DNA from: Pyrinomonadaceae bacterium | GTDB lineage: Bacteria > Acidobacteriota > Blastocatellia > Pyrinomonadales > Pyrinomonadaceae | NCBI GenBank assembly: GCA_019694355.1 | Contig: JAIBCB010000003.1 | Span: 310,001-374,000 of the forward strand | Reading direction: 5' to 3' | Length of the DNA: 64,000 bases | In this document: one piece after another, positions 27,657-36,759 of the stretch | How positions within the stretch are numbered: the first letter of the stretch is position 1 | Layout of the letters: each line of letters opens with the position of its first letter | Notes under the pieces: model-generated | The model's input: the letters and a program-made list of their open reading frames with translations, nothing else | Told to the model about the DNA's origin: nothing | Databases searched by the model: none | Program-made: the position numbers and the translations under genes

Positions 27657-28196
27657 TCACGCCTCGCCATAACGCACAGTGTCGCCGATGACCTTCGCGG
27701 CGGATGTGAACGGATGCTCTTTTACGCTTGTTGCGCTCAAAATATGCAGCATGCGGACGCCTTTTGCCTTTAGAAAGTCTGAAACGAGCGAGCGATGACA
27801 GCGCCACCAGACGGCCTCGGCACACATGATCGCGGTGCGTTTTGCAGCGGCGAGCGTGAGGAGCGTGTCGATGCCGTCGCGGAATTCCGCGGCCTCCATA
27901 TAGTCGGCATACCCGCGAAACGAAAGGTTTCGCCAGGCGGTGTTGTGCGAATCGACGCGGGCTTTCCGGCGGCCGCCGAGCTTTTCGATCGGCCGGTATT
28001 CGATGCCGGCCGCGGCGAGCGATGCTGCCAGCGGTTCGGGGTTGAATTGCGGAAATTTTCTCGAACCCGAATGGCGACGGATGTCCGCGAGCAGTTCGAT
28101 CTTGTTCGCCGTCAATAGTTCGACGATTTCCTCGATCGAACGTGTCGAGTGGCCGATCGTCCAGATGGTCAGGTTATCTAGGTCGGCAGCCGGCAT
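27657..28196 (-). CDS. DUF488 domain protein
   Basis: 179 residues. TIWTIGHSTRSIEEIVELL and LADIRRHSGSRKFPQFNPE at the N-terminus, and MCAEAVWWRCHRSLVSDFL late, are DUF488 hallmarks, including a Cys/His pair at the presumed active-site region. The family is widespread and lacks a settled function, though it often sits next to repair and stress genes. It precedes DUF2945 on the same transcript. Confidence 0.9.
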   Translation of the reverse strand: MPAADLDNLTIWTIGHSTRSIEEIVELLTANKIELLADIRRHSGSRKFPQFNPEPLAASLAAAGIEYRPIEKLGGRRKARVDSHNTAWRNLSFRGYADYMEAAEFRDGIDTLLTLAAAKRTAIMCAEAVWWRCHRSLVSDFLKAKGVRMLHILSATSVKEHPFTSAAKVIGDTVRYGEA

Positions 28197-28229
28197 TTGT
28201 CGTTCTAGTTATCGCATTTGGTGACGCAC

Positions 28230-29429
28230 TTACTTCGTGCGGGTCTGTGCGTGGCGAAAAAGCGGCCGCTCGGCCAGTCTGAGTCTTGAGACGACGTCCT
28301 TTTCGGGCCGACTGCCCTCAGGATAAATAATGTTCGTGTTGAAGACGATCACCGCAGCCTTGTGTTGGTCCGGATCGAAGTCAACATAGCTGATAAAACC
28401 GTTCTGATCGCCGCCATGCCCAAGGTGACGCGTCCCGAGCGTTTTATCAATGAAGAAGATCAATCCAATATCTGTCGTAAACCCGATATTGCCGTTCGCA
28501 TCTACGGTCGTGGGAAGCTCGGGCCGCCACATCTCTTCGAGGGACGAGCGCTTTAGAACGCCGTCGTAAACTTCATGTTGTGCCGGAACTCCAACGAGAA
28601 AATTCAAATACTTGACCATATCCGACAGCGGTGAATTGAGCCCGCTATTCGAGACAGTGATGCCGGTGTTCGCATCAAAGCGAGCTTCGGTTCGTTTCCC
28701 ATTCTCTATGTAGTAGCTGTGGGGACGGTATTTACGCAGGTGATAAGGTGTCGCGTCGAAGTAGCTGCGGTACATCCCGAGCGGCTTAAAGATGTTCTTG
28801 TCGATATAGACCTCATAATCATCACCCGTGAGTTTTTCAATTACGCGGCCGAGGAAGATGATGCCAAGATTTGAATAGCTGAACTTTGTCCCCGGTTTGA
28901 AAAGGATCTCGGTGTAAGGGAACATCGCGACAAGCTGCGAATAGTCGGTCGGTTCAAACGGCTCCCAGGCCTCGCCTTTGTCCCACGGCCATGTGGGGTT
29001 TCTGAACCCCGCAGAATGCGTCATCAGCATACGGATCGTAATGCCGTCCATCGAGCCATAGGAATTGTGAACCGCACGCAATTCGGGAAGATACTTCGTG
29101 ACAGGATCGTCGAGTTTCAGCAGGCCGCGGTCACGAAGCTGCATTATCGCTATTCCCGTGAACGGCTTTGTGTTCGACGCCCAATGATAGATCGTATCGT
29201 TGGATACGGGTTCGTCCTTGCCTGCCTCCATCGTACCGAAATGCTTTTCCGCCGCAATGCGGCCGTTCTCTAAAAAAAAGAAGCTTGCACCGACAATGCC
29301 TGCGTCGCTGCACTCTTTTTGAAAAAGATCGCCGAACGATGCGAGCTCGGCAGCAGACGGTGATGTTTGGGCCGAAAGATCCACGGAAAATGCTATCAAC
29401 AACAGGGCGACGAGAGATGTGAGTTTCAT
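28230..29429 (-). CDS. Serine hydrolase of the class C beta-lactamase / DD-peptidase fold
   Basis: 399 residues from the ATG at 29429 (an upstream frame to 29483 adds an unlikely extension). A signal peptide (LTSLVALLLIAFSVDLSAQ) precedes the SxxK motif HWASNTKPFTG with catalytic Ser and Lys, the YSN motif (FSYSNLGIIF) and a late HLGHGGDQNGF segment in the KTG-equivalent position. Secreted or periplasmic. The family includes esterases and D-aminopeptidases, so beta-lactam hydrolysis should not be assumed. It diverges from the alanyl-tRNA-synthetase-like gene. Confidence 0.88.
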   Translation of the reverse strand: MKLTSLVALLLIAFSVDLSAQTSPSAAELASFGDLFQKECSDAGIVGASFFFLENGRIAAEKHFGTMEAGKDEPVSNDTIYHWASNTKPFTGIAIMQLRDRGLLKLDDPVTKYLPELRAVHNSYGSMDGITIRMLMTHSAGFRNPTWPWDKGEAWEPFEPTDYSQLVAMFPYTEILFKPGTKFSYSNLGIIFLGRVIEKLTGDDYEVYIDKNIFKPLGMYRSYFDATPYHLRKYRPHSYYIENGKRTEARFDANTGITVSNSGLNSPLSDMVKYLNFLVGVPAQHEVYDGVLKRSSLEEMWRPELPTTVDANGNIGFTTDIGLIFFIDKTLGTRHLGHGGDQNGFISYVDFDPDQHKAAVIVFNTNIIYPEGSRPEKDVVSRLRLAERPLFRHAQTRTK

Positions 29430-29524
29430 TATAAAGCCGAATCTAGCACAGTCTTGAAAGTAAAAAAAAGGCGGATAACCCACACTAACACTCGCGTTTG
29501 TGGCTGTAATACAATAAAAGTTTT

Positions 29525-31471
29525 ATGGCGGCTTACGAACAACTTTCAGAAACTCAGCAATTTGCCTGCCGCGTGATCGCCGACCACGCGAGGGCGACGG
29601 CGTTTGCGATCGCCGACGGCATCCTTCCCGGCAACGAAGGCCGCAATTACGTGCTTCGCAAGATAATGCGGCGTGCGATCTACCACGGTCGCGAACACCT
29701 CGGCCAGACCGATGCCTTTTTTTACAAAGTTTGCGACGCGGTCGTCGATAAGATGCACGGTGCTTTTCCCGAACTTGAAACACAGCGGGACTTCATCGCC
29801 AAGATGGTCAAACTCGAAGAACAACGTTTCGGGACGACGATGGTTGTAGGTCTGGGGAAACTGAACGAACTCGATGTGACGGTCGAGACGCCGAAAGATG
29901 AAGGTCTTTTTGCCTCGGTCGCAAAACTTTACGATACATACGGAACGCCGCGTGATCTGATCCGCGTCTTTCTAGAACAGAAAGGCATCGTGTTTGAAGA
30001 GGAAGACTTCAACGAGCGTTTTGAGGCTGCCTTGGCCGAATTGCAGAAGCAGTCGGGCATCGGCAAGACCGAGCGAAAGGGCGAGATCTCGCCCATTTAT
30101 ACCGAGGTGCTTGAGAAGACGGGCAAGAATGTCTTTCACGGATACGAGACGACGGAGATCGCGGATGCGAAGGTCGTCGCGATCCTCGATGGCGACAAAG
30201 AGCACGATAGCTTGGCGGAAGGCGAGCAGGGCAGCGTCATCCTTGATAACACGCCGTTCTATGCGGAGTCGGGCGGGCAGGTGGGAGATGTGGGAAAGCT
30301 TATCAACGCTCAACCACCCGCTACCGCAGGTGGTACCGACACGAGGGCGGCCGCGACCGCAGGCGGTAACGACATGACGGCGACGGTCTCGGATACATAT
30401 TCGCCGGTTGCGGGGTTGATCATCCACAAGGTTGCGGTCAAACGCGGGACTATAAAGGTCGGCGACACGGTCGCGGCATCTGTCGATGCGGCGAAACGCG
30501 ATGCGGCGAGGCGAAATCACACCGCGACGCACTTGCTGCACGCGGCGCTCAAAGAGGTCCTGGGTTCGCACGTAAAGCAGGCCGGTTCGGTCGTTGCGCC
30601 GAATTATCTCAGGTTCGATTTCGCACATTACCAGCCGATGACCGCGGACGAGATCGCAGAGGTCGAGGATCTCGTAAACCGCTATATCCTTCAGAATGAA
30701 CCGGTTACGACCGATCTGATGAAGATCGAGGACGCGATGCGTTCGGGTGCGGTGGCGATGTTCGGCGAGAAATACGGAGCCGAGGTTCGCGTTCTGAGCG
30801 TCGGGAACGGCGAATTCTCACGTGAACTTTGCGGCGGCACGCACGTTCGTGCGACGGGCGATATCGGTTCGTTCAAGATCGTTTCGGATGAAGCCATAGC
30901 GTCCGGTGTTCGAAGGATCCGTGCAATCACTGGATTTGACGCATTCGCACGTTTTCGTGAAGACGAAAGGCTCATCGACGCTTCGCTCGGCGTCTTGAAG
31001 ACGCAGCGTGACAACCTGCCGAACGCGATCGAGCGTCTGCAGGAAGACCTCAAGAAGTCCCGCAAAGAGATCGACGACCTTCGCTTGAAGATCGCGACCG
31101 GAGGAAGTGCGGCGGGCGACGCGAATGACGAAGCTCGCGAGATCGCTGGCATCAAAGTGCTCACAAAGATCGTCGAAGACATCGACGCGAACGGCACGCG
31201 GCAGCTATCCGATACGCTGCTCGCGCGTCTAAAAAGCGGCGTGGTCGTGATCGGCCGACGCGATGAATCAAAGGCCGGCTTGATCGTTCGCGTTTCGAGC
31301 GATCTGACAAACCGCATCAAGGCTGGCGATATCATCCGCGAGATCGCTCCGATCCTCGGCGGCAAAGGCGGCGGAAAACCCGATATGGCGGAAGGCGGCG
31401 GCCCCGATGTCACCAAACTGCAGGAAGCCCTTGAAGCAGTGAATACTTTCGTTGAAAGGACGATGGCCTGA
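29525..31471 (+). CDS. Alanyl-tRNA synthetase-like protein lacking the N-terminal catalytic domain
   Basis: 648 residues beginning within the tRNA-recognition region (VIADHARATAFAIADGILPG, GRNYVLRKIMRRAIYHG), which follows the class II core in normal AlaRS of about 870 residues. The editing domain is intact, with His332 and His336 in HTATH plus Cys436 and His440 in CGGTH, and the C-Ala domain ends in a normal GGKGGGKPDMAEGGGPD. None of the motif 1-3 sequence is present upstream, and the first 15 residues do not match. So it cannot aminoacylate alone: it is a split AlaRS half, an AlaX-like editing paralogue or a truncated gene. No strong SD is seen. A 33-bp tandem repeat lies around residues 263-285. 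Confidence 0.9.
   Translation: MAAYEQLSETQQFACRVIADHARATAFAIADGILPGNEGRNYVLRKIMRRAIYHGREHLGQTDAFFYKVCDAVVDKMHGAFPELETQRDFIAKMVKLEEQRFGTTMVVGLGKLNELDVTVETPKDEGLFASVAKLYDTYGTPRDLIRVFLEQKGIVFEEEDFNERFEAALAELQKQSGIGKTERKGEISPIYTEVLEKTGKNVFHGYETTEIADAKVVAILDGDKEHDSLAEGEQGSVILDNTPFYAESGGQVGDVGKLINAQPPATAGGTDTRAAATAGGNDMTATVSDTYSPVAGLIIHKVAVKRGTIKVGDTVAASVDAAKRDAARRNHTATHLLHAALKEVLGSHVKQAGSVVAPNYLRFDFAHYQPMTADEIAEVEDLVNRYILQNEPVTTDLMKIEDAMRSGAVAMFGEKYGAEVRVLSVGNGEFSRELCGGTHVRATGDIGSFKIVSDEAIASGVRRIRAITGFDAFARFREDERLIDASLGVLKTQRDNLPNAIERLQEDLKKSRKEIDDLRLKIATGGSAAGDANDEAREIAGIKVLTKIVEDIDANGTRQLSDTLLARLKSGVVVIGRRDESKAGLIVRVSSDLTNRIKAGDIIREIAPILGGKGGGKPDMAEGGGPDVTKLQEALEAVNTFVERTMA
30313..30378 (+). repeat. 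Two-unit 33-bp tandem repeat inside the AlaRS-like gene
   Basis: Two in-frame units share ACCGCAGGYGGTA with a 33-bp period (copies at 30323 and 30356), encoding ATAGGTD and ATAGGND. The first unit contains an inverted pair ACCACC (30313-30318) and GGTGGT (30329-30334), a REP-like hairpin. The insertion sits at an editing-domain loop, so the reading frame is kept. Confidence 0.8.
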
Positions 31472-31491
31472 CCCGGCCTCACGATAATAGA

Positions 31492-33615
31492 ATGCAGAAC
31501 AGACTATTCCGATATCTTACGACGGCAGGATTTCTGACACTGCTTGCGGCCGTCGCGCTCTCGCAAACGCCGACACCGACACCGGAAATGTCCTATGAGA
31601 ATGCTATCAATGCTGTGTCCGAAATGCAGAGAAAGGACGCCGCCGAAGCCAACGAACTTCTTGTGCAGGCGAATGCTCTTATTGCACAGGGCAAAGATCG
31701 CGACGCTTTATCCTTGCTCGATCGGGCTCGCGCATTGAACGGCAATGATACGAGGATTCTCGCCTCGGGAGCCATCGCTCTAGTGCATCTCGGCAATCTT
31801 GACAAGGCTGAGCAGGTAGCAAATATCGGTGTCAGCAGCTTGTTTGCGGGATGTGATATCTACGATGCTCTCGGACAGGTGCAAGAAGCGAAAAAGGACC
31901 TGCCGGCCGCGATCATAAGCTTCGGCAAGGCTATTGAAAGGGATGCTTCCTGCGCCGTCGCGTACTATCATCGCGGCATTGCCAAAGCCGACGGTCGCGA
32001 CAACGCAGGTGCACTCAGTGATTATACAAAGGCGATACAGTTCGATCCGAAATTGGAAGATACTTATTTCAAACGCGGCTTTTTGTATATTTTTGTGCTG
32101 AACGAACCAGCAAAGGGCATCGCTGACTACGACAAGTTTATTACTCTCAAGCCGAACGAAAGTTACGCGTATTCGAATCGTGCGTGCGGCTATTTCAATT
32201 TAAAACAATTTGATAGGTCGCTTGCCGACAATAACAAGGCGATACAGATCTTGGATAAGAACAAATTCGCTTTCGCCAATCGCGGTCTGATATATGCACA
32301 GCAGGGCAAATACGATCTTGCTAAGGCTGACTATCAGAAAGCCCTCGCGCTCGACCCGAATTTTAAGCTTGTGAAGGATCGTCTAGCCGATCTTGAAAAG
32401 AACAATGCGACCGCCGACGGTCTCTTGAATGACAAGACCGACCTTAAGCAACTTGGGTTCAAGTTCGACCCCAAACCGACCCCAACGCCCGATCGCACGG
32501 AAGTTCTTAAAAAGCTTGAGCTGAACGGCTCGCTCAACAGCAACCTCAGCTATGAAGAGCTAAAAAAGCTTTCGCTAAGATCTAAGAACCAGCTTGGCAG
32601 CGACCTTCGCGGCGACCAGCTCGCTCTGGCCTACAGCTCCAAGTTCGGCGGCCTTTTGACGGAGATAAAAGTGTCTAACGAGGCGATGGCGAGGTTCCCG
32701 AATGAACAGCTCAGTTCGCAAGCCTCGTGTACAGAGATGCGGCGCGGTTATGACCTGAACGTTCAGCTCGACGATCTGCTTCGAAAAAAGAAGATCGACG
32801 CCGACGCAAAATGGCTCGATCTCACACCGCTAGAATATGACAGTGTGCTGAAAACACTTGCGGCCAATCAGGAATTATTCACGAAATATAGCGGACTGAT
32901 GCAAAAGTACTGCGGTGTGACGGTAAAAATTCCGCCGCCGGTTTCCGCCATGACGACTAAACCGACCAACGCAAATCCGATCGGCAAAAAATACTCCAAT
33001 GCGATGGCCGCGTTCAACGCCGGAATGGAGTTAAACACTAAGGGCGATGTCGACAACGCTCTAGAGGCGTTTCAGGAAGCAGTTGCGATGAACCCGAAGT
33101 TTGTGGATGCGATAAACAATGTCGGTGCGATGTATGCAAAAAAGAACGAACTGGTGAAGGCAATGTACGCATACATGCAAGCAGCAATGATCGATCCGAA
33201 CTTTGAGATCACTCAAAACAATCAGGAAGGAATCGTCCGCCGCATCAAAGAAGCCTTAAGCTCAGGAACACTCAAGCTTTCCAAAGAGGAATTTACCACT
33301 TACTGCACCCTGCGGGCAGCCGTCTATTTGTGGATGATCGAAAAAAGCGACGAGGCCGCCATCGCGGAGGTCGATAGGCGGTCTAATACGTTAGATTGTT
33401 CCAAACTGCAGGCCGCGTATGAGACGAGGACCAAATTCGATACATTTCTACGTGATCTGAAATATAATTATGGGCGGGGCAACACTACATATGCTGCGAT
33501 AGTCTTAACGCAGATCGCACAGTTGGACACGACAAATAAACAAGGACGCGCGATTTGGTTCGACAAGATGCACGATTCCGGCTGTATTGTTCGCGGTTTT
33601 GATCCGGAATTTTAA
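31492..33615 (+). CDS. Large TPR-repeat exported protein
   Basis: 707 residues with a signal peptide (LTTAGFLTLLAAVALS) followed by a Pro/Thr linker. At least seven TPR units are readable between residues about 40 and 280 (LVQANALIAQGKDRDALSLL, AIISFGKAIERDASCAVAYY, GALSDYTKAIQFDPKLEDTY), with a second pair near 510-570. A Pro/Thr spacer sits near residue 330. It is probably a periplasmic scaffold. It lies 20 bp after the AlaRS-like gene on the same strand. Confidence 0.85.
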   Translation: MQNRLFRYLTTAGFLTLLAAVALSQTPTPTPEMSYENAINAVSEMQRKDAAEANELLVQANALIAQGKDRDALSLLDRARALNGNDTRILASGAIALVHLGNLDKAEQVANIGVSSLFAGCDIYDALGQVQEAKKDLPAAIISFGKAIERDASCAVAYYHRGIAKADGRDNAGALSDYTKAIQFDPKLEDTYFKRGFLYIFVLNEPAKGIADYDKFITLKPNESYAYSNRACGYFNLKQFDRSLADNNKAIQILDKNKFAFANRGLIYAQQGKYDLAKADYQKALALDPNFKLVKDRLADLEKNNATADGLLNDKTDLKQLGFKFDPKPTPTPDRTEVLKKLELNGSLNSNLSYEELKKLSLRSKNQLGSDLRGDQLALAYSSKFGGLLTEIKVSNEAMARFPNEQLSSQASCTEMRRGYDLNVQLDDLLRKKKIDADAKWLDLTPLEYDSVLKTLAANQELFTKYSGLMQKYCGVTVKIPPPVSAMTTKPTNANPIGKKYSNAMAAFNAGMELNTKGDVDNALEAFQEAVAMNPKFVDAINNVGAMYAKKNELVKAMYAYMQAAMIDPNFEITQNNQEGIVRRIKEALSSGTLKLSKEEFTTYCTLRAAVYLWMIEKSDEAAIAEVDRRSNTLDCSKLQAAYETRTKFDTFLRDLKYNYGRGNTTYAAIVLTQIAQLDTTNKQGRAIWFDKMHDSGCIVRGFDPEF

Positions 33616-33628
33616 GATCCATGGCCTT

Positions 33629-34612
33629 TCAGGCAGACGCCGTGCAGTGTATGCCTTCGTTCGCGTAATCGAGATCGTCCGCAGTTTGCTTTGCTTTCTT
33701 CGCTTTTGAGATCAAGACCACAGAGCTTAGGATCAGGGCCGCACCGATGAGCATCTGCCCCGTGAGCGTTTCGCCCGCTATCAGCCAGCCGAGAACGACG
33801 GCGATCGCCGGATTTACATAAGCGTAGGTCGAGACGGCAGCCGGCGAAGCATTCTTCATCAGCCAGCTGTATGCGGTGTAGGCTACGATCGCCCCGATGA
33901 CGATCAGATACACGAGGGCGAGCCATGAGGTCGAGGACACGGCCGTTAAGTCAAACGTGTTCCATTCGCCGGCGACGACGCTCATTGCGAGCAAAATGAG
34001 GCCGCCCGCAAGCATCTGCATACCGGCGGAGAGAAGCAGGCCTTTTGCGACCGGTGCCCCGACGCCGTAAAGCGAGCCGATCGCCCAGCCGAGCGTCGCG
34101 ATCATGATCAGAAGGATGCCCCACCACTGACCTTCGTGTGTGCCATCGCCGCCGCGGCCGACGATCAGCAGCATCACGCCCGCAAAGCCCACAAGAAGGC
34201 CGAGAACGACCATCAGGCTTGGACGCTGCTTGCCCATAAAGAGCCACGAAATAAGCACGATCCAGAACGGATTGGTCGCGATCAGAAGAGCTGTAAGACT
34301 CGACGAAAGATAATGCTCAGCGACAACGACACCGCCGTTCCCGATGCCGAGAAGCATTGCGCCGAGAATAAAGCTCGTTTTCCAATGTGCGCGGGTCGGC
34401 TTTTCATATCCCTTTGAGAAACGGCCAAGCGTGTAGAGAAATGCACCTGCAGCAAGGAAGCGGATCGCCGCCATTATGAAGCTCGGGATCGTCTCGATCG
34501 CGTACTTGATGCCGAGATAGGTCGAACCCCAGATCAAATAGACCGCCGCGAACGCCGCAACGAGATACACCATCTCGCGAGTGCTGAATATCTGTTTGAT
34601 CTTTTCCGTCAT
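33629..34612 (-). CDS. EamA/DMT superfamily exporter
   Basis: 327 residues, ten hydrophobic segments arranged as two EamA repeats (AAVYLIWGSTYLGIKYAIET near residue 20, GAIVAYTAYSWLMKNASPAA later). The WGSTYLGIK motif is common in RhaT/YedA-type drug and metabolite exporters. Its start overlaps the Lrp-type regulator stop by 4 bp, so they are one transcriptional unit; that regulator may control export of the effector. Substrate unknown, amino-acid-like compounds are a reasonable guess. Confidence 0.9.
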   Translation of the reverse strand: MTEKIKQIFSTREMVYLVAAFAAVYLIWGSTYLGIKYAIETIPSFIMAAIRFLAAGAFLYTLGRFSKGYEKPTRAHWKTSFILGAMLLGIGNGGVVVAEHYLSSSLTALLIATNPFWIVLISWLFMGKQRPSLMVVLGLLVGFAGVMLLIVGRGGDGTHEGQWWGILLIMIATLGWAIGSLYGVGAPVAKGLLLSAGMQMLAGGLILLAMSVVAGEWNTFDLTAVSSTSWLALVYLIVIGAIVAYTAYSWLMKNASPAAVSTYAYVNPAIAVVLGWLIAGETLTGQMLIGAALILSSVVLISKAKKAKQTADDLDYANEGIHCTASA

Positions 34613-35106
34613 TTCCTTTTCTTTACCGCCTTTATGTTCTTGTTTTTCGCCGAAGCGTCCGGCGAGATGCGCACCGATGAAGTTTCCTTTATCGTTTCGA
34701 GCACGACGGTCGTCCTGGTCGAGAGAACGGTCTGCACGGCCTTGATCTTTTCACGAAGAAGTTTCGCAAGGCCCTCGGGACTATCGGCACGAACCTTCAG
34801 GAGAAACGAATCTTCACCGGCGACATCGTGTATCTCGAGGACCTCTGGGATCTTCGCAAGCTCAACATCGGTTCCGTCACCGCATTCGCGACTCTTTACA
34901 AAAACAAACGCGAGCATCCCGAGGCCGAATTGACGATGGTCGATGCGCGTTTCGAATCCCAAAATGACGCCGCGTTCTTCAAGCTTTCGTACGCGCTCGA
35001 GAACGGCGGACGGCGCAAGGCCGACCCTTCGTGCGATGTCCGCATTCGAAATGCGGGCATCTTCCTGAATAATGCTCACGATCTGCTTGTCAATTACGTC
35101 AATCAT
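34609..35106 (-). CDS. Lrp/AsnC family transcriptional regulator
   Basis: 165 residues from the ATG at 35106; the longer TTG frame to 35145 begins inside the promoter spacer and is rejected. The HTH is ISNADIARRVGLAPSAVLERVRKLEERGVI, followed by the RAM ligand-binding domain (LAFVFVKSRECGD, VPEVLEIHDVAGEDSFLLKV). Lrp regulators sense amino acids or small effectors. It is transcribed with the EamA exporter, a typical efflux sensor arrangement, and is divergent from an aldehyde dehydrogenase. Confidence 0.92.
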   Translation of the reverse strand: MIDVIDKQIVSIIQEDARISNADIARRVGLAPSAVLERVRKLEERGVILGFETRIDHRQFGLGMLAFVFVKSRECGDGTDVELAKIPEVLEIHDVAGEDSFLLKVRADSPEGLAKLLREKIKAVQTVLSTRTTVVLETIKETSSVRISPDASAKNKNIKAVKKRK

Positions 35107-35127
35107 TCGGTCAAAGCCTCGAATAAC

Positions 35128-35156
35128 AGAATAATCAATGGTCAATGTGTTGTCAA
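35128..35156 (-). promoter_or_regulatory. Promoter of the lrp-eamA operon
   Basis: On the minus strand TTGACA (35151-35156) and TATTCT (35128-35133) are separated by 17 bp, with 21 nt from the -10 to the ATG at 35106. The overlapping repeats of CAATGGTCAATG-type sequence may be a binding site for the Lrp protein. Confidence 0.65.
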
Positions 35157-35201
35157 TAAGAATTTTTCACTACGGGCTGAAAATATGAAACAATACGGTC
35201 A

Positions 35202-36752
35202 ATGACGGATAAATTGACATCTTTTGACCCGGCGACGGGCGATGAGATCGGGACATTAGAGGTAACGAGTGCGGTGGAGGTCGCAACGGCGGTCGAACGC
35301 GGGCGTGCGGAATTTGCGGCCTGGAAAACAACATCCTTTGCGGAGCGAAGGCGTCTTGTGATGGCGACAAGAGAAGTGCTCCTCGCGGAGATCGATGACG
35401 TCGCGAGACTTATCTCCCGCGAATCGGGTAAGCCCATCGCCGAAGCTCTCTCGATGGAGATCGCACCTGTGCTCGACCTGATGCAGCATTTTGCCCGCAA
35501 CGCCGAAAGGCTTCTTGCACCGCGTAAGATCGGGATCGCGCTCTACAGTTTGCTCGGCCGCTCGTCAAAGGTCGTCTATCATCCGCTCGGCGTTGTCGGC
35601 ATCATTCCGGCGTGGAATTATCCTTTCTCGATACCATTGGGCGAGGCCGTGATGGCATTGATGGCGGGAAATACAGTTGTCATAAAGCCCTCGGAACTAA
35701 CGCCCTTTATCGGGCTGAAGATCGTCGAGATATTTGAGAAGGCGGGCTTTCCGAAGGATACGGTTCAGGCCGTGATCGGCGGCGGCGAGACCGGCGCCGC
35801 ACTCGTTGAGGCAGCACCGGATAAGATAATGTTCACGGGTTCTGTCGCGACCGGCAAGAAGATCGCCGCGGCGGCCGCAAAGAATTTGACCTCGGTCGTA
35901 CTGGAACTTGGCGGCAAAGACGCAATGGTCGTCTTTGCCGATGCGAATCTCGACCTTGCGGCAAAAGCCGCGGTGTGGGGTGCTTTTTGCAACTCGGGGC
36001 AGTCGTGCTCGTCCGTAGAACGGCTGTATGTTGAATCTTCAGCAGCGGAGAAACTGACGGCACGCATCGTCGCTGAAACAAAAAAGTTGAAGCAAGGAAT
36101 TGGAACGGATGAAGATGTCTCGGTCGGCGCAATGTCCTCCGAAAGGCAGATGCGTACCGTCGCGGATCACGTCGAGGATTTTCGGCGTTCGGGTGCGCGG
36201 ATCGAGGCCGGCGGTCGGCGAAGTGGAGATACTCTTTTTTACGAGCCGACCGTCATCACGGGTGCGACGAACGAGATGCTCGGTATGCGCGAAGAGACGT
36301 TCGGCCCGACGCTGCCGATCGCAACATTCGAGACTGAAGCACAAGCGGTCGAGCTTGCCAACGACAGCGAATTTGGGCTGACGGCGAGCGTATGGAGCAG
36401 CGACGGACGAAAGGCGAGGCGCGTTGCCGAACAGATCGAGGCAGGAACTGTAACGATCAACGAGGTTCTCTATACGCACGGGATCGGGCAGACGCCTTGG
36501 GGCGGGTTTAAGAATTCAGGCCGCGGAAGAACGCACGGCGTCGAAGGCTTGATGGAACTCGTGCAGGGGCAGCATATTCACGAAAATCACCTCCCGATAC
36601 TTCCCGATGCATGGTGGATGCCGTATTCGCCGAACGCGGTCAAGACATTCCGCGGGTTCGCATCCAAATTCGCGACCGGTTCGATGTTGAAAACGACGAT
36701 GCTTCTGCCGCAGCTCTTAAGGCGGATACTTGAACTGAGAAAAAAGGATTAG
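35202..36752 (+). CDS. NAD(P)-dependent aldehyde dehydrogenase
   Basis: 516 residues. ALDH superfamily: coenzyme-binding region PAWNYPFSIPLGEAVMALMA, VVIKPSELTP, VTGSVATG-like turn (FTGSVATGKKI), catalytic Glu in ELGGKDA and catalytic Cys in FCNSGQSCSSVERLYVE. The C-terminal PWGGFKNSGRGRTHG closes the fold. It oxidises an aldehyde to the acid or acyl-CoA-free product; substrate cannot be named. It is divergent from the lrp gene, and the ATG lies close to a short intergenic region. Confidence 0.92.
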   Translation: MTDKLTSFDPATGDEIGTLEVTSAVEVATAVERGRAEFAAWKTTSFAERRRLVMATREVLLAEIDDVARLISRESGKPIAEALSMEIAPVLDLMQHFARNAERLLAPRKIGIALYSLLGRSSKVVYHPLGVVGIIPAWNYPFSIPLGEAVMALMAGNTVVIKPSELTPFIGLKIVEIFEKAGFPKDTVQAVIGGGETGAALVEAAPDKIMFTGSVATGKKIAAAAAKNLTSVVLELGGKDAMVVFADANLDLAAKAAVWGAFCNSGQSCSSVERLYVESSAAEKLTARIVAETKKLKQGIGTDEDVSVGAMSSERQMRTVADHVEDFRRSGARIEAGGRRSGDTLFYEPTVITGATNEMLGMREETFGPTLPIATFETEAQAVELANDSEFGLTASVWSSDGRKARRVAEQIEAGTVTINEVLYTHGIGQTPWGGFKNSGRGRTHGVEGLMELVQGQHIHENHLPILPDAWWMPYSPNAVKTFRGFASKFATGSMLKTTMLLPQLLRRILELRKKD

Positions 36753-36759
36753 CCGAAGT

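Noticed and set aside
30313..30378. The AlaRS repeat as a CRISPR fragment
   Set aside because: Only two units in frame inside a gene with no spacers; it encodes a protein repeat.
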